A DNA stretch of 64,000 nucleotides from Rhizobium jaguaris (GTDB lineage: Bacteria; Pseudomonadota; Alphaproteobacteria; Rhizobiales; Rhizobiaceae). This document shows, one piece after another, positions 26,721-34,718 of this stretch. Positions within the stretch are counted from its first letter, which is position 1, and each line of letters begins with the position of its first letter. A program made the translations under genes and the position numbers. A model generated the notes under the pieces. It had not been told where the DNA came from. It worked only from the letters and a program-made list of their open reading frames with translations, and did no database searches. The stretch spans positions 2,170,001 to 2,234,000 of the forward strand of contig NZ_CP032695.1 of NCBI RefSeq assembly GCF_003627755.1, read 5' to 3'.

Positions 26721-27467
26721 ATGGGATCCTTACAAGGTCAGAATATTGTGGTCGTGGGAGCGAGCCGGGGTGTCGGACGTTCGATCGCAGAAGCCGCACT
26801 GAACGAAGGAGCGGCGGTGTTGGCCGTCGCGCGCGGGGAGCTCGCCCTGGTGCAATTTGCCCGAGAGGCTCCGGGCGTGAAGACGCTCGCGGTCGACGCA
26901 ACCGCGGATTCGGCACCCGAAGAAGTCTTCGCCGCGCTGGAGCCACATGTGCTGGTGATCTGCGCAGGCGCTATCCCTCCCGCTGCGCCTGTGCATGAAC
27001 TAAGCTGGCGGGCGTTCTCCGCGAACTGGGAGACGGACGTCAAGGCGTCGTTCCTGTTTTGCGGGGCTGCTCTGCGGGGGCCGCTCAAGCCAGGAACCCG
27101 GATTGTCTTGATCTCCAGTGGCGCCGCCTTGAGCGGAGGGCCACCGTTTTGCGGCGGCTATGCCGGTGCAAAGCGCATGCAGATGTTCCTGGCCGGCTAC
27201 TGTCAAAAGGAATCGGATCGGCGCGGACTTGGCCTGCATTTCATGGACCTCGCGCCGATGCGCATCATGCCGGACACCGGCGTAGGCAAGGCGGGCGTTG
27301 ACGGTTTTGCGGCCTATTCTGGCATCAAGCCCGCGGACTTCATCGCGGGCATGACCGACATGCAAACGCCGGCCGATGTTGGAAGGGCAGTGATCGCTCT
27401 CGTCACGGGAAAATCGCAAGTCGGTTCTTTTGCCGTCAGCGGGAGCGGCCTTGCGCCGACCGCCTGA
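26721..27467 (+). CDS. Short-chain dehydrogenase/reductase
   Basis: A 248-residue SDR. The nucleotide motif is VVGASRGVGRSIAEAA near residues 9-24, with DVKASFLFCGAA and the catalytic YAGAK preceded by a serine (ISSGAALSGG). Substrate is unknown. An AGAGG site precedes the ATG. It lies 42 bases before an ECF sigma gene in the same direction. SnoaL-tailed sigma factors are commonly found beside an oxidoreductase, decarboxylase or epimerase gene that they control, so this SDR is a likely target or partner. Confidence 0.88.
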   Translation: MGSLQGQNIVVVGASRGVGRSIAEAALNEGAAVLAVARGELALVQFAREAPGVKTLAVDATADSAPEEVFAALEPHVLVICAGAIPPAAPVHELSWRAFSANWETDVKASFLFCGAALRGPLKPGTRIVLISSGAALSGGPPFCGGYAGAKRMQMFLAGYCQKESDRRGLGLHFMDLAPMRIMPDTGVGKAGVDGFAAYSGIKPADFIAGMTDMQTPADVGRAVIALVTGKSQVGSFAVSGSGLAPTA

Positions 27468-27509
27468 GGCGCGCGTAATGCAAACCGGACTCAGAATGAG
27501 GAAATCCGC

Positions 27510-28544
27510 ATGACAGACTCTCACGCACCTCGCGAGCCCGCACACCAACGGGACCAGCCGATCCTTGATCGGCTGGCCTTCGAACAGTTTACGAAAACCC
27601 ATCGCCGGGAGATCAAGCTCCACTGTTATCGCATGATGGGCTCACTGCACGAGGCGGACGACCTCGTCCAGGATACGCTTCTTCGCGCTTGGCGTGCGAG
27701 ATCGGCGTTCGATGGGCGAGGTTCGGTTCGCGGCTGGCTCTACACGATCGCGACCAACAGTTGCCTCAACGCCCTCAAGGCGAGATCGAGGACAGATCGA
27801 ATTCTGCAAGTGCCGGGACAAACGCCCTCCCAAGGGCGAGCCACAGGCGGGCCTACAGCCGAACACACCTGGCTGGAGCCTTACCCTGACGCGGAGCTTC
27901 CAGACCTCGTTGATGGCGATCCCGGTCCGGAAGCACGGTATGAGACCCGCGAGGCCGTGCAACTTGCCTTCGTCGCTGCCATCCAGGTTCTGCCGCCAAG
28001 GCAGCGGGCCTCTCTGCTGCTTTCGGACGTCCTGGGGTGGTCGGCTGCCGAGACAGCCCAGTTGCTCGGTGGGTCGACCGCCTCGATCAACAGCGCATTG
28101 CAGCGGGCCCGCGCAACGCTGGCAGCGCACTATCCTCAGGGACGTCCCGAGCGTCGACCGCAACCGAAACCCGAAGAAGGCCTACTGCTCGAACGCTATA
28201 TGCAGGCCTGGCAGGCCGCCAACCTCGACGGCTTCATCGAGCTTTTGCGGGAAGATGCCACTTATCACATGCCGCCCTGGCGGGAATGGTATCAAGGACG
28301 CGAAGCGATCCGCGGATTCTTCGAGACTGTCTGGGCCAATTTCGGCGGCTTCCGCACGGTGGCAATCGGAGCCAACGCCCAGCCGGCGGTCGCGGTCTAT
28401 GCGAGCAGCCTCCGTGACCCTGTGTGGCAAGCCCATTCCCTACATGTGATCGAACCTGCTGAAGGTGGAATTGCCTCTCTGACGGTCTATGTGCCGCCAC
28501 TTGGCTCCAAATTGTTTTCGGCCTTCGGCCTCCCGCCAGCCTAG
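27510..28544 (+). CDS. ECF sigma factor with C-terminal SnoaL-like domain
   Basis: A 344-residue ECF sigma factor. Region 2 (LHCYRMMGSLHEADDLVQDTLLRAWRA) and region 4 (LPPRQRASLLLSDVLGWSAAETAQLL) are followed by a SnoaL-like domain (about 215-340, ERYMQAWQAANLDGFIELLREDATYHMPP). The WLEPYPDAELPDLV linker is typical of this subgroup (ECF41/ECF56-like). In such sigma factors the C-terminal domain replaces a separate anti-sigma factor and tunes activity. It is probably co-transcribed with the SDR upstream. Confidence 0.88.
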   Translation: MTDSHAPREPAHQRDQPILDRLAFEQFTKTHRREIKLHCYRMMGSLHEADDLVQDTLLRAWRARSAFDGRGSVRGWLYTIATNSCLNALKARSRTDRILQVPGQTPSQGRATGGPTAEHTWLEPYPDAELPDLVDGDPGPEARYETREAVQLAFVAAIQVLPPRQRASLLLSDVLGWSAAETAQLLGGSTASINSALQRARATLAAHYPQGRPERRPQPKPEEGLLLERYMQAWQAANLDGFIELLREDATYHMPPWREWYQGREAIRGFFETVWANFGGFRTVAIGANAQPAVAVYASSLRDPVWQAHSLHVIEPAEGGIASLTVYVPPLGSKLFSAFGLPPA

Positions 28545-28579
28545 CTATTCGCGGCCAGACATCATTGCAGCGACTCAAC

Positions 28580-28608
28580 GAGGATGATGCATCCTCCCGG
28601 CCATTTTT
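28580..28608 (+). terminator. Likely intrinsic terminator after the ECF gene
   Basis: GAGGATG (28580-28586) and CATCCTC (28590-28596) form a perfect 7-bp stem with a 3-base loop. A five-T run follows at 28604-28608 after a short gap. Confidence 0.5.
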
Positions 28609-28625
28609 ATTTAGAAATAACTTAT

Positions 28626-28650
28626 GAACCATAAGCATCCTGGCAGCGTT
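28626..28650 (+). promoter_or_regulatory. EcfG-like (general stress sigma) promoter candidate
   Basis: GAAC at 28626-28629 and CGTT at 28647-28650 are 17 bases apart, close to the alphaproteobacterial EcfG consensus GGAAC-N16/17-CGTT (first G is T here). It lies just before the small gene at 28673. The implied leader is short, about 15 bases, which weakens the call. Confidence 0.4.
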
Positions 28651-28672
28651 CCTGCATCAGGAGGAATGTCCG

Positions 28673-28858
28673 ATGAAGAATATCCAAAACCGACAGGTCA
28701 AACGGCCAGGCCCCCGCGAGCTAGACGTCGAGCAGCATTGCAAGAAACACGGCGTTGACGCAGCTGAAACCAAGAAGCTGGTCAAGCTTTTGGGTCCGCG
28801 CGCTCCGCTTCACGAGCTACATGCTAACGCACCGCCGAAACAACCACGGTGGCGGTAA
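28673..28858 (+). CDS. Small DUF3606-like protein
   Basis: A 61-residue basic protein. The core DVEQHCKKHGVDAAETKKLVKLLGPRAP resembles DUF3606 proteins, whose pattern is a helix, a GVS/GVD turn and a closing LGPSA-like segment. Family function is unknown; members are frequent in stress regulons of rhizobia. AGGAGGA precedes the ATG at eight bases. The EcfG-like promoter at 28626 would fit a general stress role. Confidence 0.7.
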   Translation: MKNIQNRQVKRPGPRELDVEQHCKKHGVDAAETKKLVKLLGPRAPLHELHANAPPKQPRWR

Positions 28859-28995
28859 TTTTTGCGAGCTGCCGGCGATAAACGGTCGAATGTGATGACA
28901 GTTCAAAGATCCGTCCTGACGTCTTTGCCCCAAACTCGGCTTTTGCGCTTGAGAGAACCGGATGCAAGAACATCATCTGAGGTGTACAATTACGC

Positions 28996-29250
28996 ATGGA
29001 TAGGGAACTGCTAGAGCAGCATCTAAAATTAGCGAAGCAGCATGTGGCGCAAGGCCGCAGACATATCATTCGGCAAAAGCAAATCATCTTCGAACTTGCG
29101 CGGGGTCAACACGATACCTCGCAAGCTCGCCAGCTCTTGTCGACCTTTGAGGAACTGCAACTGATGCATGTCGCCGAGCGGAATCGTCTCCAAAAGGAAC
29201 TGGCGTGGATGGAGCCATGGGGCGATCGGGTGACGGAGCGCCATGAATAG
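28996..29250 (+). CDS. Small conserved helical protein of unknown function
   Basis: An 84-residue protein, predicted mostly alpha-helical and probably coiled coil, rich in Gln, Arg and His (LEQHLKLAKQHVAQGRRHIIRQ, LLSTFEELQLMHVAERNRLQKEL). Similar short proteins recur in Rhizobiales with no assigned function. No classic ribosome site stands before the ATG. It lies among other small stress-type genes. Confidence 0.65.
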   Translation: MDRELLEQHLKLAKQHVAQGRRHIIRQKQIIFELARGQHDTSQARQLLSTFEELQLMHVAERNRLQKELAWMEPWGDRVTERHE

Positions 29251-29595
29251 TCAGAAGAGCGAGGCGAGGTAAGCGTCGCCTCTCCGTCTTGCAAAGGCTT
29301 AGCCCGCTACCCATCTAATGGCATGAGCTCGCAAGGCCACGCGGATTTCTGCCGCGTCGAAGCAAATGCTTCGCTGGAAGCACAGCAGGGGCATTGTTAG
29401 CGGCTCCAAAGCATGTCGCGCAAAAGTGCGCAGCGGTTTTGCGATGGTGACATGCGCAAAAACAAGAGTCTGAAGCGCAAGAAGCGAATCCCAGAGATCG
29501 CGACGCGCTCTAGTGCCCAGTGCTCATTTGCGTGATGGGCATTCCCACTATTCCTTATCGTTTACGCCGGCCGGATGGTCGGCGGAGGATTTCTA
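29251..29595. other. Intergenic region containing a rhizobial repeat
   Basis: These 345 bases contain no convincing gene; the centre is the repeat described at 29405-29515. Confidence 0.5.
29405..29515. repeat. Dispersed rhizobial intergenic repeat (imperfect palindrome)
   Basis: CATGTCGCGCAAAA (29412-29425) faces TTTTGCG and GACATG (29437-29454) as an imperfect inverted repeat, then comes an AAAACAAG run and GAAGCGAATC. This wording recurs between genes in Rhizobium and Agrobacterium genomes from general knowledge; only one copy is seen here. Confidence 0.5.
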
Positions 29596-29748
29596 TTGAA
29601 CAAACCGAACATCGCTGCCGCGCCCGCGGCGGCAAAGCCGCGCGAGCGCGATGAGGCCGCAAACCGGCCTGACAAGAACTGGAAGCCGTATCCCTGCCTT
29701 CTCACACGCCGAGAACTGCAGGACCTGATCGCCGAACAACTTGGCTGA
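29596..29748 (+). CDS. Small hypothetical protein (50 residues, TTG start)
   Basis: A 50-residue frame beginning at TTG 29596, with GGAGGA five bases upstream. It reads [19 protein letters not shown], then [23 protein letters not shown]. An Ala/Pro-rich, charged front is followed by a helix-forming tail. An in-frame ATG at 29575 precedes the ribosome site and is less likely. It stands 41 bases before rpsU. Function is unknown. Confidence 0.5.
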   Translation: MNKPNIAAAPAAAKPRERDEAANRPDKNWKPYPCLLTRRELQDLIAEQLG

Positions 29749-29789
29749 CCGGCAACCACTGTACCAACCGCAACAAAAAGGAGAACAGA

Positions 29790-30026
29790 ATGCAAGTTCT
29801 GGTTAGAGACAACAATGTCGAGCAGGCAATCAGGGCGCTGAAAAGAAAGATGCAGCGCGAAGGGCTGTTTCGGGAACTGAAGCAGCGGCGGGCTTATGAG
29901 AAGCCCTCCGAACGCCGCATTCGGGAAAAGGCGCAGGCAATCAGCAGATATCGCAAAGCCGCCCGGAAGAAGATGCAGCGAGAGGGCCTTGTTGCTGCTC
30001 CTAAGCGAAGATCATCGGCACGATAG
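29790..30026 (+). CDS. rpsU: Ribosomal protein S21 (accessory copy)
   Basis: A 78-residue S21 with the family start [21 protein letters not shown] and the [21 protein letters not shown] core. It binds the small ribosomal subunit near the anti-Shine-Dalgarno region. Rhizobia often have more than one rpsU. A strong AAGGAG lies before the ATG. The C-terminal tail is basic and repeats the RKKMQREGL phrase seen near the N-terminus. Confidence 0.93.
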   Translation: MQVLVRDNNVEQAIRALKRKMQREGLFRELKQRRAYEKPSERRIREKAQAISRYRKAARKKMQREGLVAAPKRRSSAR

Positions 30027-30362
30027 AGGAACACCGCCGGAGCCGCCCTTCAATGCGGGCGGCGCACGGTTGAAGGAAGAACCGGTGTCGAGCAAGGGGT
30101 GTTTATCGAGCATCGGGGCTCGCTGCGATTTGAAAACAACACGCTCAACTAATCGCCGCACTCTTTGTTCCTTGTCGTTTCAGCCAAGGCCGTAAGGGAA
30201 CCTTCAACTCTGGCTCCTGTGTATCGAGCTGAAGCGTTGCTCGTTTCAGCACTTTGGCAAGGCACGGACATCATCCGGCCAACCGGCTTGCATCAGGCAA
30301 GCGTGATCGCTGAATACAATCTGCGATAGTTCTTTGGGTGTTGTGGGACCTTAGTCCGAACC

Positions 30363-30384
30363 AGGTGGGACAAAGGTCCCACCT
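30363..30384. other. Perfect 9-bp hairpin
   Basis: AGGTGGGAC (30363-30371) and GTCCCACCT (30376-30384) flank an AAAG loop. No T-tract follows. It lies about 25 bases before the promoter candidate and could be a protein-binding site or a repeat remnant. Confidence 0.5.
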
Positions 30385-30408
30385 CACCTCGACTGAAGCC
30401 CCAAACCT

Positions 30409-30433
30409 GGAACGGACACGTCTCCCAGCTGTT
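30409..30433 (+). promoter_or_regulatory. EcfG-like (general stress sigma) promoter candidate
   Basis: GGAAC at 30409-30413 and TGTT at 30430-30433 are 16 bases apart, one mismatch from the EcfG consensus GGAAC-N16/17-CGTT. It stands about 50 bases before the ATG of the exported protein at 30486, a normal leader length. Confidence 0.5.
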
Positions 30434-30485
30434 TTGCCTAGGCTCCGCTACCCGCGGACGAATAGGAAACCCAAAGGAGAATCTG

Positions 30486-30881
30486 ATGAAAGCGAAGGTA
30501 CTTAGTATAGCAGCCGTCTCCCTTGCATTGGCGAGCGGGTATGCTTTTGCTCAGTCATCGACAGTCACCGGCGCCGCAGGCGGGGCGGTCACAGGTGCCG
30601 TCGTAGGCGGTCCAGTCGGGGCCGCAATCGGCGGTGTTGCGGGAGCCATTGTCGGTACCGCGATCGATCCGCCACGACAGGTTGTCACCTACGTGCGCGA
30701 ACAGCCGATATCAGACGATTCCGTTGTTATCAGGCAAAGAGTCGTGGTCGGCCAGCCGTTGCCTGAAACGGTCGTAGTGAGAAGAGTCCCGGACAATCCA
30801 AGATTCGCCTACGCCGTGGTCAACCACGAACGGGTTATCGTTGAGCCCTCTTCACGGAAGGTGATCCGGATACTCAACTAA
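30486..30881 (+). CDS. Exported glycine-zipper protein, DUF1236-like
   Basis: A 131-residue protein. The signal peptide of about 22 residues ends at AFA. A glycine-zipper stretch follows (GAAGGAVTGAVVGGPVGAAIGG, about 29-60), then a C-terminal domain with VTYVREQPI, VVIRQRVVVGQPLPETVVVRRVP and a closing VIRILN. Similar exported DUF1236-type proteins occur in multiple copies in rhizobia and have no assigned function. AAGGAG precedes the ATG. The EcfG-like promoter suggests stress induction. Confidence 0.8.
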   Translation: MKAKVLSIAAVSLALASGYAFAQSSTVTGAAGGAVTGAVVGGPVGAAIGGVAGAIVGTAIDPPRQVVTYVREQPISDDSVVIRQRVVVGQPLPETVVVRRVPDNPRFAYAVVNHERVIVEPSSRKVIRILN

Positions 30882-30936
30882 TCGAATATTGGAGAGCTCG
30901 ATCCGCTTTCCAATCACCTCCCAAGCAAGACACAAA

Positions 30937-30958
30937 CCCGGCGCCTCTGGGCGCCGGG
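30937..30958. terminator. GC hairpin downstream of the glycine-zipper gene
   Basis: CCCGGCGC (30937-30944) and GCGCCGGG (30951-30958) form an 8-bp stem with a 6-base loop, 56 bases after the stop codon. A T-tract is missing, so termination is uncertain. Confidence 0.35.
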
Positions 30959-30982
30959 GCTGGCGTGTGCCAGGACTGGGCG

Positions 30983-30989
30983 CATTGAC
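30983..30989. repeat. Left target-site duplication of the IS21 element
   Basis: CATTGAC stands directly before the left end of the element and is repeated exactly at 33588-33594. Confidence 0.88.
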
Positions 30990-31160
30990 TGCAAATTCCG
31001 AGGCAATCCGCCCCCTGATTCCGAAATGATGTCGCCCCCCAATTCCGAGAATTAGTCGCCCCCTTGTTCCGAGATGATGCCGCCCCCTACGGAGGGATGT
31101 GGCAAGGGTGTTCTGCCGGTGTGAAGTTCCTTCCGTCAATGATGACAAGGAAGGAACGGG

Positions 31161-32711
31161 ATGCCTGCGGAGAGACTGGAGATGCGGCGTGTCCGCGAGA
31201 TACTGAGATATCGGTCCGAGCAAGGGCTGGGCCACAAATCGATTGCGGTTCGGGTCGGAGCAGCAGCCTCGACGGTGCGCGAGACGCTGCGACGGGCGGC
31301 GGCTGCGGGGCTTTCGTGGCCGTTGGATGATGACGTGAGTGATGCCGTCCTGGAGGCGGCGCTCTACCGTGCGGCTGGGACGAAGACGGGTCATCGTCGC
31401 GCACCGGAGCCTGACTGGGTGCAAGTCCATCGCGAGCTCAAGCGCAAGCACGTGACGCTGCAAATTCTCTGGGACGAATACATAAGCCGTTATCCCGATG
31501 GTTACCGCTACAGCCGATATTGTGACCTCTATCGCGGCTGGGCGTTGAAGCTGCCGGTGACGATGCGGCAGGATCATATGGCGGGCGACAAATTGTTCGT
31601 CGACTACGCCGGCGACACGGTCACTGTTGTCGTTGATCGGCTGTCGGGCAAAACACGGCAGGCCCATTTATTTGTCGCTGTCCTGGGGGCATCCAGTCTT
31701 TCGTTCGCGCAGGCGCGCTGGACCGAGACGCTTCCGGACTGGGTCGAATGCCATGTTCAGGCGCTGGAGTTCTTCGGCGGTGCGCCGGCGTTGCTGGTTC
31801 CCGACAATGCCAAGGTGGCGATCATCAAGGCGTGCCACTTCGATCCCCAGGTCAACCGGACGTATTGCGCGATGGCAGCGCATTATGGCAGCGCCGTCCT
31901 GCCGACGAGGCCGAGACGCCCCCGCGACAAGGCGAAAGTCGAGGCTGCGGTTCGTATCGTCGAGCGTTGGCTGCTGGGCCGCCTCCGCCATCGCACCTTC
32001 TACAGTCTGGCCGAAGTCAATGCGGCGATTGCCGACTTGCTATATGATTTGAACGACAGGCGTGTCCTTCGCCGGGTTGGCGTCACGCGCCGCCAATTGT
32101 TCGAAGAGCTCGACCGGCCCGCTTTAAGGCCATTGCCCGTTGAACGCTATGTCTTTGCGGAATGGCGTATCCGGCGTGCTGGATTGGATTACCACGTCGA
32201 GATCGAGCGGCATTATTACTCCGTTCCCTATCGCTTTGCTCGCGAGCAAGTCGAGGCGCGCATCACCGCCAATACGATCGAGATATTCCACAAAGGCGAG
32301 CGAATAGCCGCTCATCGCCGCTCCAGCGGTAACGGCAAGCACACCACAATCCCCGATCACATGCCCTCGGCCCACCGCCGCTTTGCCGACTGGACGATCG
32401 AACGCATTCAACGCGAGGCCTCTTCCATCGGGCCGGAGGTTGCATTGCTGTGTGAGAAGATCCTCGCCGACAGGCCGCACCCGGAGCAGGGCTTTCGAGC
32501 CTGCATGGGAATTATCCGCCTGAACAAAAGCTTTGGCCGCGACAGAGTGAACGCTGCTTGCAGCCGTGCGCTTGAGATCGGGGCCCGGACCTACGGTTCG
32601 GTGCGCTCCATCCTCGACAATCATCTCGATCGAGCCGCCTCCACCAATGGACCACCTTCGCATGAGCCTATCCAACACGAAAACATCCGTGGACCTCGCT
32701 ATTACCACTAA
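31161..32711 (+). CDS. istA: IS21-family transposase IstA
   Basis: A 516-residue transposase. The N-terminal helix-turn-helix (MRRVREILRYRSEQGLGHKSIAVRVG) is followed by a DDE-type core: Asp in LFVDYAGDTV, Asp in LVPDNAKVAI, and Glu in DKAKVEAAVR. A C-terminal Mu-type domain recognises the ends. Length is normal for the family. It is followed by istB after 12 bases, with a ribosome site between them. Confidence 0.95.
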   Translation: MPAERLEMRRVREILRYRSEQGLGHKSIAVRVGAAASTVRETLRRAAAAGLSWPLDDDVSDAVLEAALYRAAGTKTGHRRAPEPDWVQVHRELKRKHVTLQILWDEYISRYPDGYRYSRYCDLYRGWALKLPVTMRQDHMAGDKLFVDYAGDTVTVVVDRLSGKTRQAHLFVAVLGASSLSFAQARWTETLPDWVECHVQALEFFGGAPALLVPDNAKVAIIKACHFDPQVNRTYCAMAAHYGSAVLPTRPRRPRDKAKVEAAVRIVERWLLGRLRHRTFYSLAEVNAAIADLLYDLNDRRVLRRVGVTRRQLFEELDRPALRPLPVERYVFAEWRIRRAGLDYHVEIERHYYSVPYRFAREQVEARITANTIEIFHKGERIAAHRRSSGNGKHTTIPDHMPSAHRRFADWTIERIQREASSIGPEVALLCEKILADRPHPEQGFRACMGIIRLNKSFGRDRVNAACSRALEIGARTYGSVRSILDNHLDRAASTNGPPSHEPIQHENIRGPRYYH

Positions 32712-32723
32712 GGAGAACAAAGA

Positions 32724-33461
32724 ATGCTTGCCCATCCAACACTCGACAAACTCAATTCCATGGGCCTGGCCGGCATGGCAAAGGCCTTCGGGGAGCTCGT
32801 CACCAACGGCGAAGCCGAACATCTCTCGCATGCCGAGTGGCTAGGACTGCTGCTCGAACGGGAGTGGAGTTCCCGCTACGATCGTAAGCTTGCCGCACGC
32901 CTCAGGTTTGCCAAGCTTCGCCACCAGGCCACCCCGGAAGATGTCGACTACCGCAGCGAGCGCGGCCTTGATCGCGCGCTCTTCATGAAGCTGCTCGGCG
33001 GCGACTGGATCAACGCTCATGACAATCTGGCCATTTGCGGACCCTCGGGTGTCGGAAAAAGCTGGTTAGCCTGCGCTCTCGGCCACAAGGCTTGCCGTGA
33101 CGATCGTTCCGTTCTCTATCAGCGTGTCCCACGACTGTTTGCTCAGCTCGCACTTGCTCGCGGCGACGGCAGGTATGCTCGGCTGCAACGTACCCTGGGC
33201 CATGTTCAAGTCCTGATCCTCGACGACTGGGGTCTCGAACCGCTCAACGAACAGGCCCGGCACGACCTCCTCGAAATCCTGGAAGATCGCTACGGCCGCA
33301 GATCAACCATCATTACCAGCCAACTTCCGGTGTCGGCATGGCACGACGTCATAGGAAACCCGACTTATGCTGATGCCATCCTGGATCGCCTCGTTCACAA
33401 CGCCCATCGCATCGAATTGAGCGGCGATAGCCTACGCCGAAACCTGCCCCGAAAAGCTTGA
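32724..33461 (+). CDS. istB: IS21-family helper ATPase IstB
   Basis: A 245-residue AAA+ ATPase related to DnaC. Walker A is GPSGVGKSWLACALGHKA and Walker B is VLILDDWGLEPL, with the ITSQLPVSAWHDVIGNPTYADAILDRL sensor region. It selects the target and stimulates IstA. An AAGGAG site precedes the ATG. The gene is intact. Confidence 0.95.
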   Translation: MLAHPTLDKLNSMGLAGMAKAFGELVTNGEAEHLSHAEWLGLLLEREWSSRYDRKLAARLRFAKLRHQATPEDVDYRSERGLDRALFMKLLGGDWINAHDNLAICGPSGVGKSWLACALGHKACRDDRSVLYQRVPRLFAQLALARGDGRYARLQRTLGHVQVLILDDWGLEPLNEQARHDLLEILEDRYGRRSTIITSQLPVSAWHDVIGNPTYADAILDRLVHNAHRIELSGDSLRRNLPRKA

Positions 33462-33587
33462 CACCCCGCCTAAATGGACTGACAACAATCATCGCCTGCA
33501 GACCCCACTAAACAGGGGGCGAGATCATCCCGGAATCAAGGGGCGCAATCATCTCGGAACAAAGGGGCGGCTTCATCGGAATCGGCA

Positions 33588-33594
33588 CATTGAC
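33588..33594. repeat. Right target-site duplication of the IS21 element
   Basis: CATTGAC directly follows the right end of the element and matches 30983-30989. Confidence 0.88.
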
Positions 33595-33686
33595 GCCAAC
33601 GGCGCTTCCGACCCCAGCTCCTCGATGTCATCTGCGACCGCTGAGCCAACCTAATCGCGGCATAAGCGCCCCATGAACTGCATCTG

Positions 33687-34343
33687 CTACCATTTGATGC
33701 GATAATCCACCCGTACATCGCCCGAGGGCGTTAACGTCAGCGGATCGTTGAACAAAGCGCTGAAATTGAGATTGGGCGCGATCGGCTGGTTGAACGCCAG
33801 CGTGCTGGAAAAGGCACCATGGAGGTCCGTCACTGCGCCACTCGCCGAAATCGACGTTCCGCTCGAGGGAAAGATCATCGTCACCCCTTGCGAGGCGGTG
33901 ACGGAAGCCGGCGCGGCCTGCGTCGTCACATAGCTCAGGTTCAGCGAGCGTAACGTCTGCATGTCGAGATTATCGGAAAAGATCCATTTTCGTGAATTGC
34001 CAAAGTACAGCGTTCCGCTGCTCCTCAGCGTATCCATCCTCACCGCCACCTCGCGGCGAGATTCGCCGGCAAGATTGCTGCGATCGTCGACCGCTTTTCC
34101 CCACAGCGTGGCGAGTTCGGAACCGCTTAGAATCTTTCCGCCGGCCGCGCCTGCGAGACCGAGATCCGCACCGGCGCTCATCTCCCAGGCCATCGGCAGT
34201 CGAAAGCCGATTGTCGTCTGGTAGGCTCGCGGGGCGACCTTTGCCGGTGACCAGATCACCAGATCGCTGGCGTCAGCCGTCTGTAAAAGCGGCGCTGCAC
34301 ATACGGGAACACAAAGAAAAGTGCGTGTTAAAACAAGTCTCAT
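33687..34343 (-). CDS. Exported protein of unknown function, possibly outer-membrane associated
   Basis: A 218-residue protein with a signal peptide of about 24 residues (ends near TADA). The mature part is rich in Ser, Thr, Ala and alternating hydrophobic residues (LYFGNSRKWIFSDNL, VRVDYRIKW), and it ends in an aromatic residue, as many beta-barrel or surface beta proteins do. The family was not recognised. The ATG at 34343 is chosen; a TTG at 34355 is possible. No ribosome site is clear. It stands alone next to the IS21 insertion. Confidence 0.6.
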   Translation of the reverse strand: MRLVLTRTFLCVPVCAAPLLQTADASDLVIWSPAKVAPRAYQTTIGFRLPMAWEMSAGADLGLAGAAGGKILSGSELATLWGKAVDDRSNLAGESRREVAVRMDTLRSSGTLYFGNSRKWIFSDNLDMQTLRSLNLSYVTTQAAPASVTASQGVTMIFPSSGTSISASGAVTDLHGAFSSTLAFNQPIAPNLNFSALFNDPLTLTPSGDVRVDYRIKW

Positions 34344-34718
34344 CGCAAAACCCAATTGTGCTTATGCCAGCGCCGGCACGTAAGCGCGCGGCATCGACAG
34401 CCGAACGCAATGCGAAAATCGCATTTCGGCCTCGGATTGGTTTGGTTGATAAGCGCCCATCTAACGGTGCACACCCTGCCATTTAGGCATTTGCACCGTC
34501 ATCGCGCGTGACAAATGGCCTGCGCGCATCAAGCAGCTCTCACCTGCAAGAGTCCCATTCAAGGGATGGCTTGTAAACCCCAGGGGCTGAAGTTTTTTGC
34601 TGCGGTGCACATTTGCCGCACCTGTCGCGTCTTGGCGACGCGGGCCGAGGCGGGAGGTTTTATCTCTTGTCTTCCGGAGGATCACCGAGGACGGCGCCGG
34701 ACAGAAAGCCAATCGCTT
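34344..34718. other. Intergenic region without recognised features
   Basis: These 375 bases separate the exported protein gene from the FCD regulator gene. No supported gene, hairpin terminator or repeat was recognised. Confidence 0.5.

Larger units (their letters stand above)
30027..30485. other. Long intergenic region after rpsU
   Basis: These 459 bases contain no convincing gene. They hold the hairpin at 30363-30384 and an EcfG-like promoter at 30409-30433. Confidence 0.5.
30990..33587 (+). mobile_element. Complete IS21-family insertion sequence
   Basis: The element runs from TGC at 30990 to GCA at 33587 and carries istA and istB. CATTGAC is duplicated on both sides (30983-30989 and 33588-33594), which fixes both ends. 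Each end carries several imperfect copies of a unit like TTCCGAGATGATNNCGCCCC, four on the left (to about 31085) and three on the right (from about 33514), as is usual for IS21 transposase-binding sites. It appears intact and inserted between genes. Confidence 0.93.

Noticed and set aside
30882..33686. A gene disrupted by the IS21 element
   Set aside because: Joining the flanks across one CATTGAC copy did not give a convincing continuous reading frame; the insertion appears intergenic.
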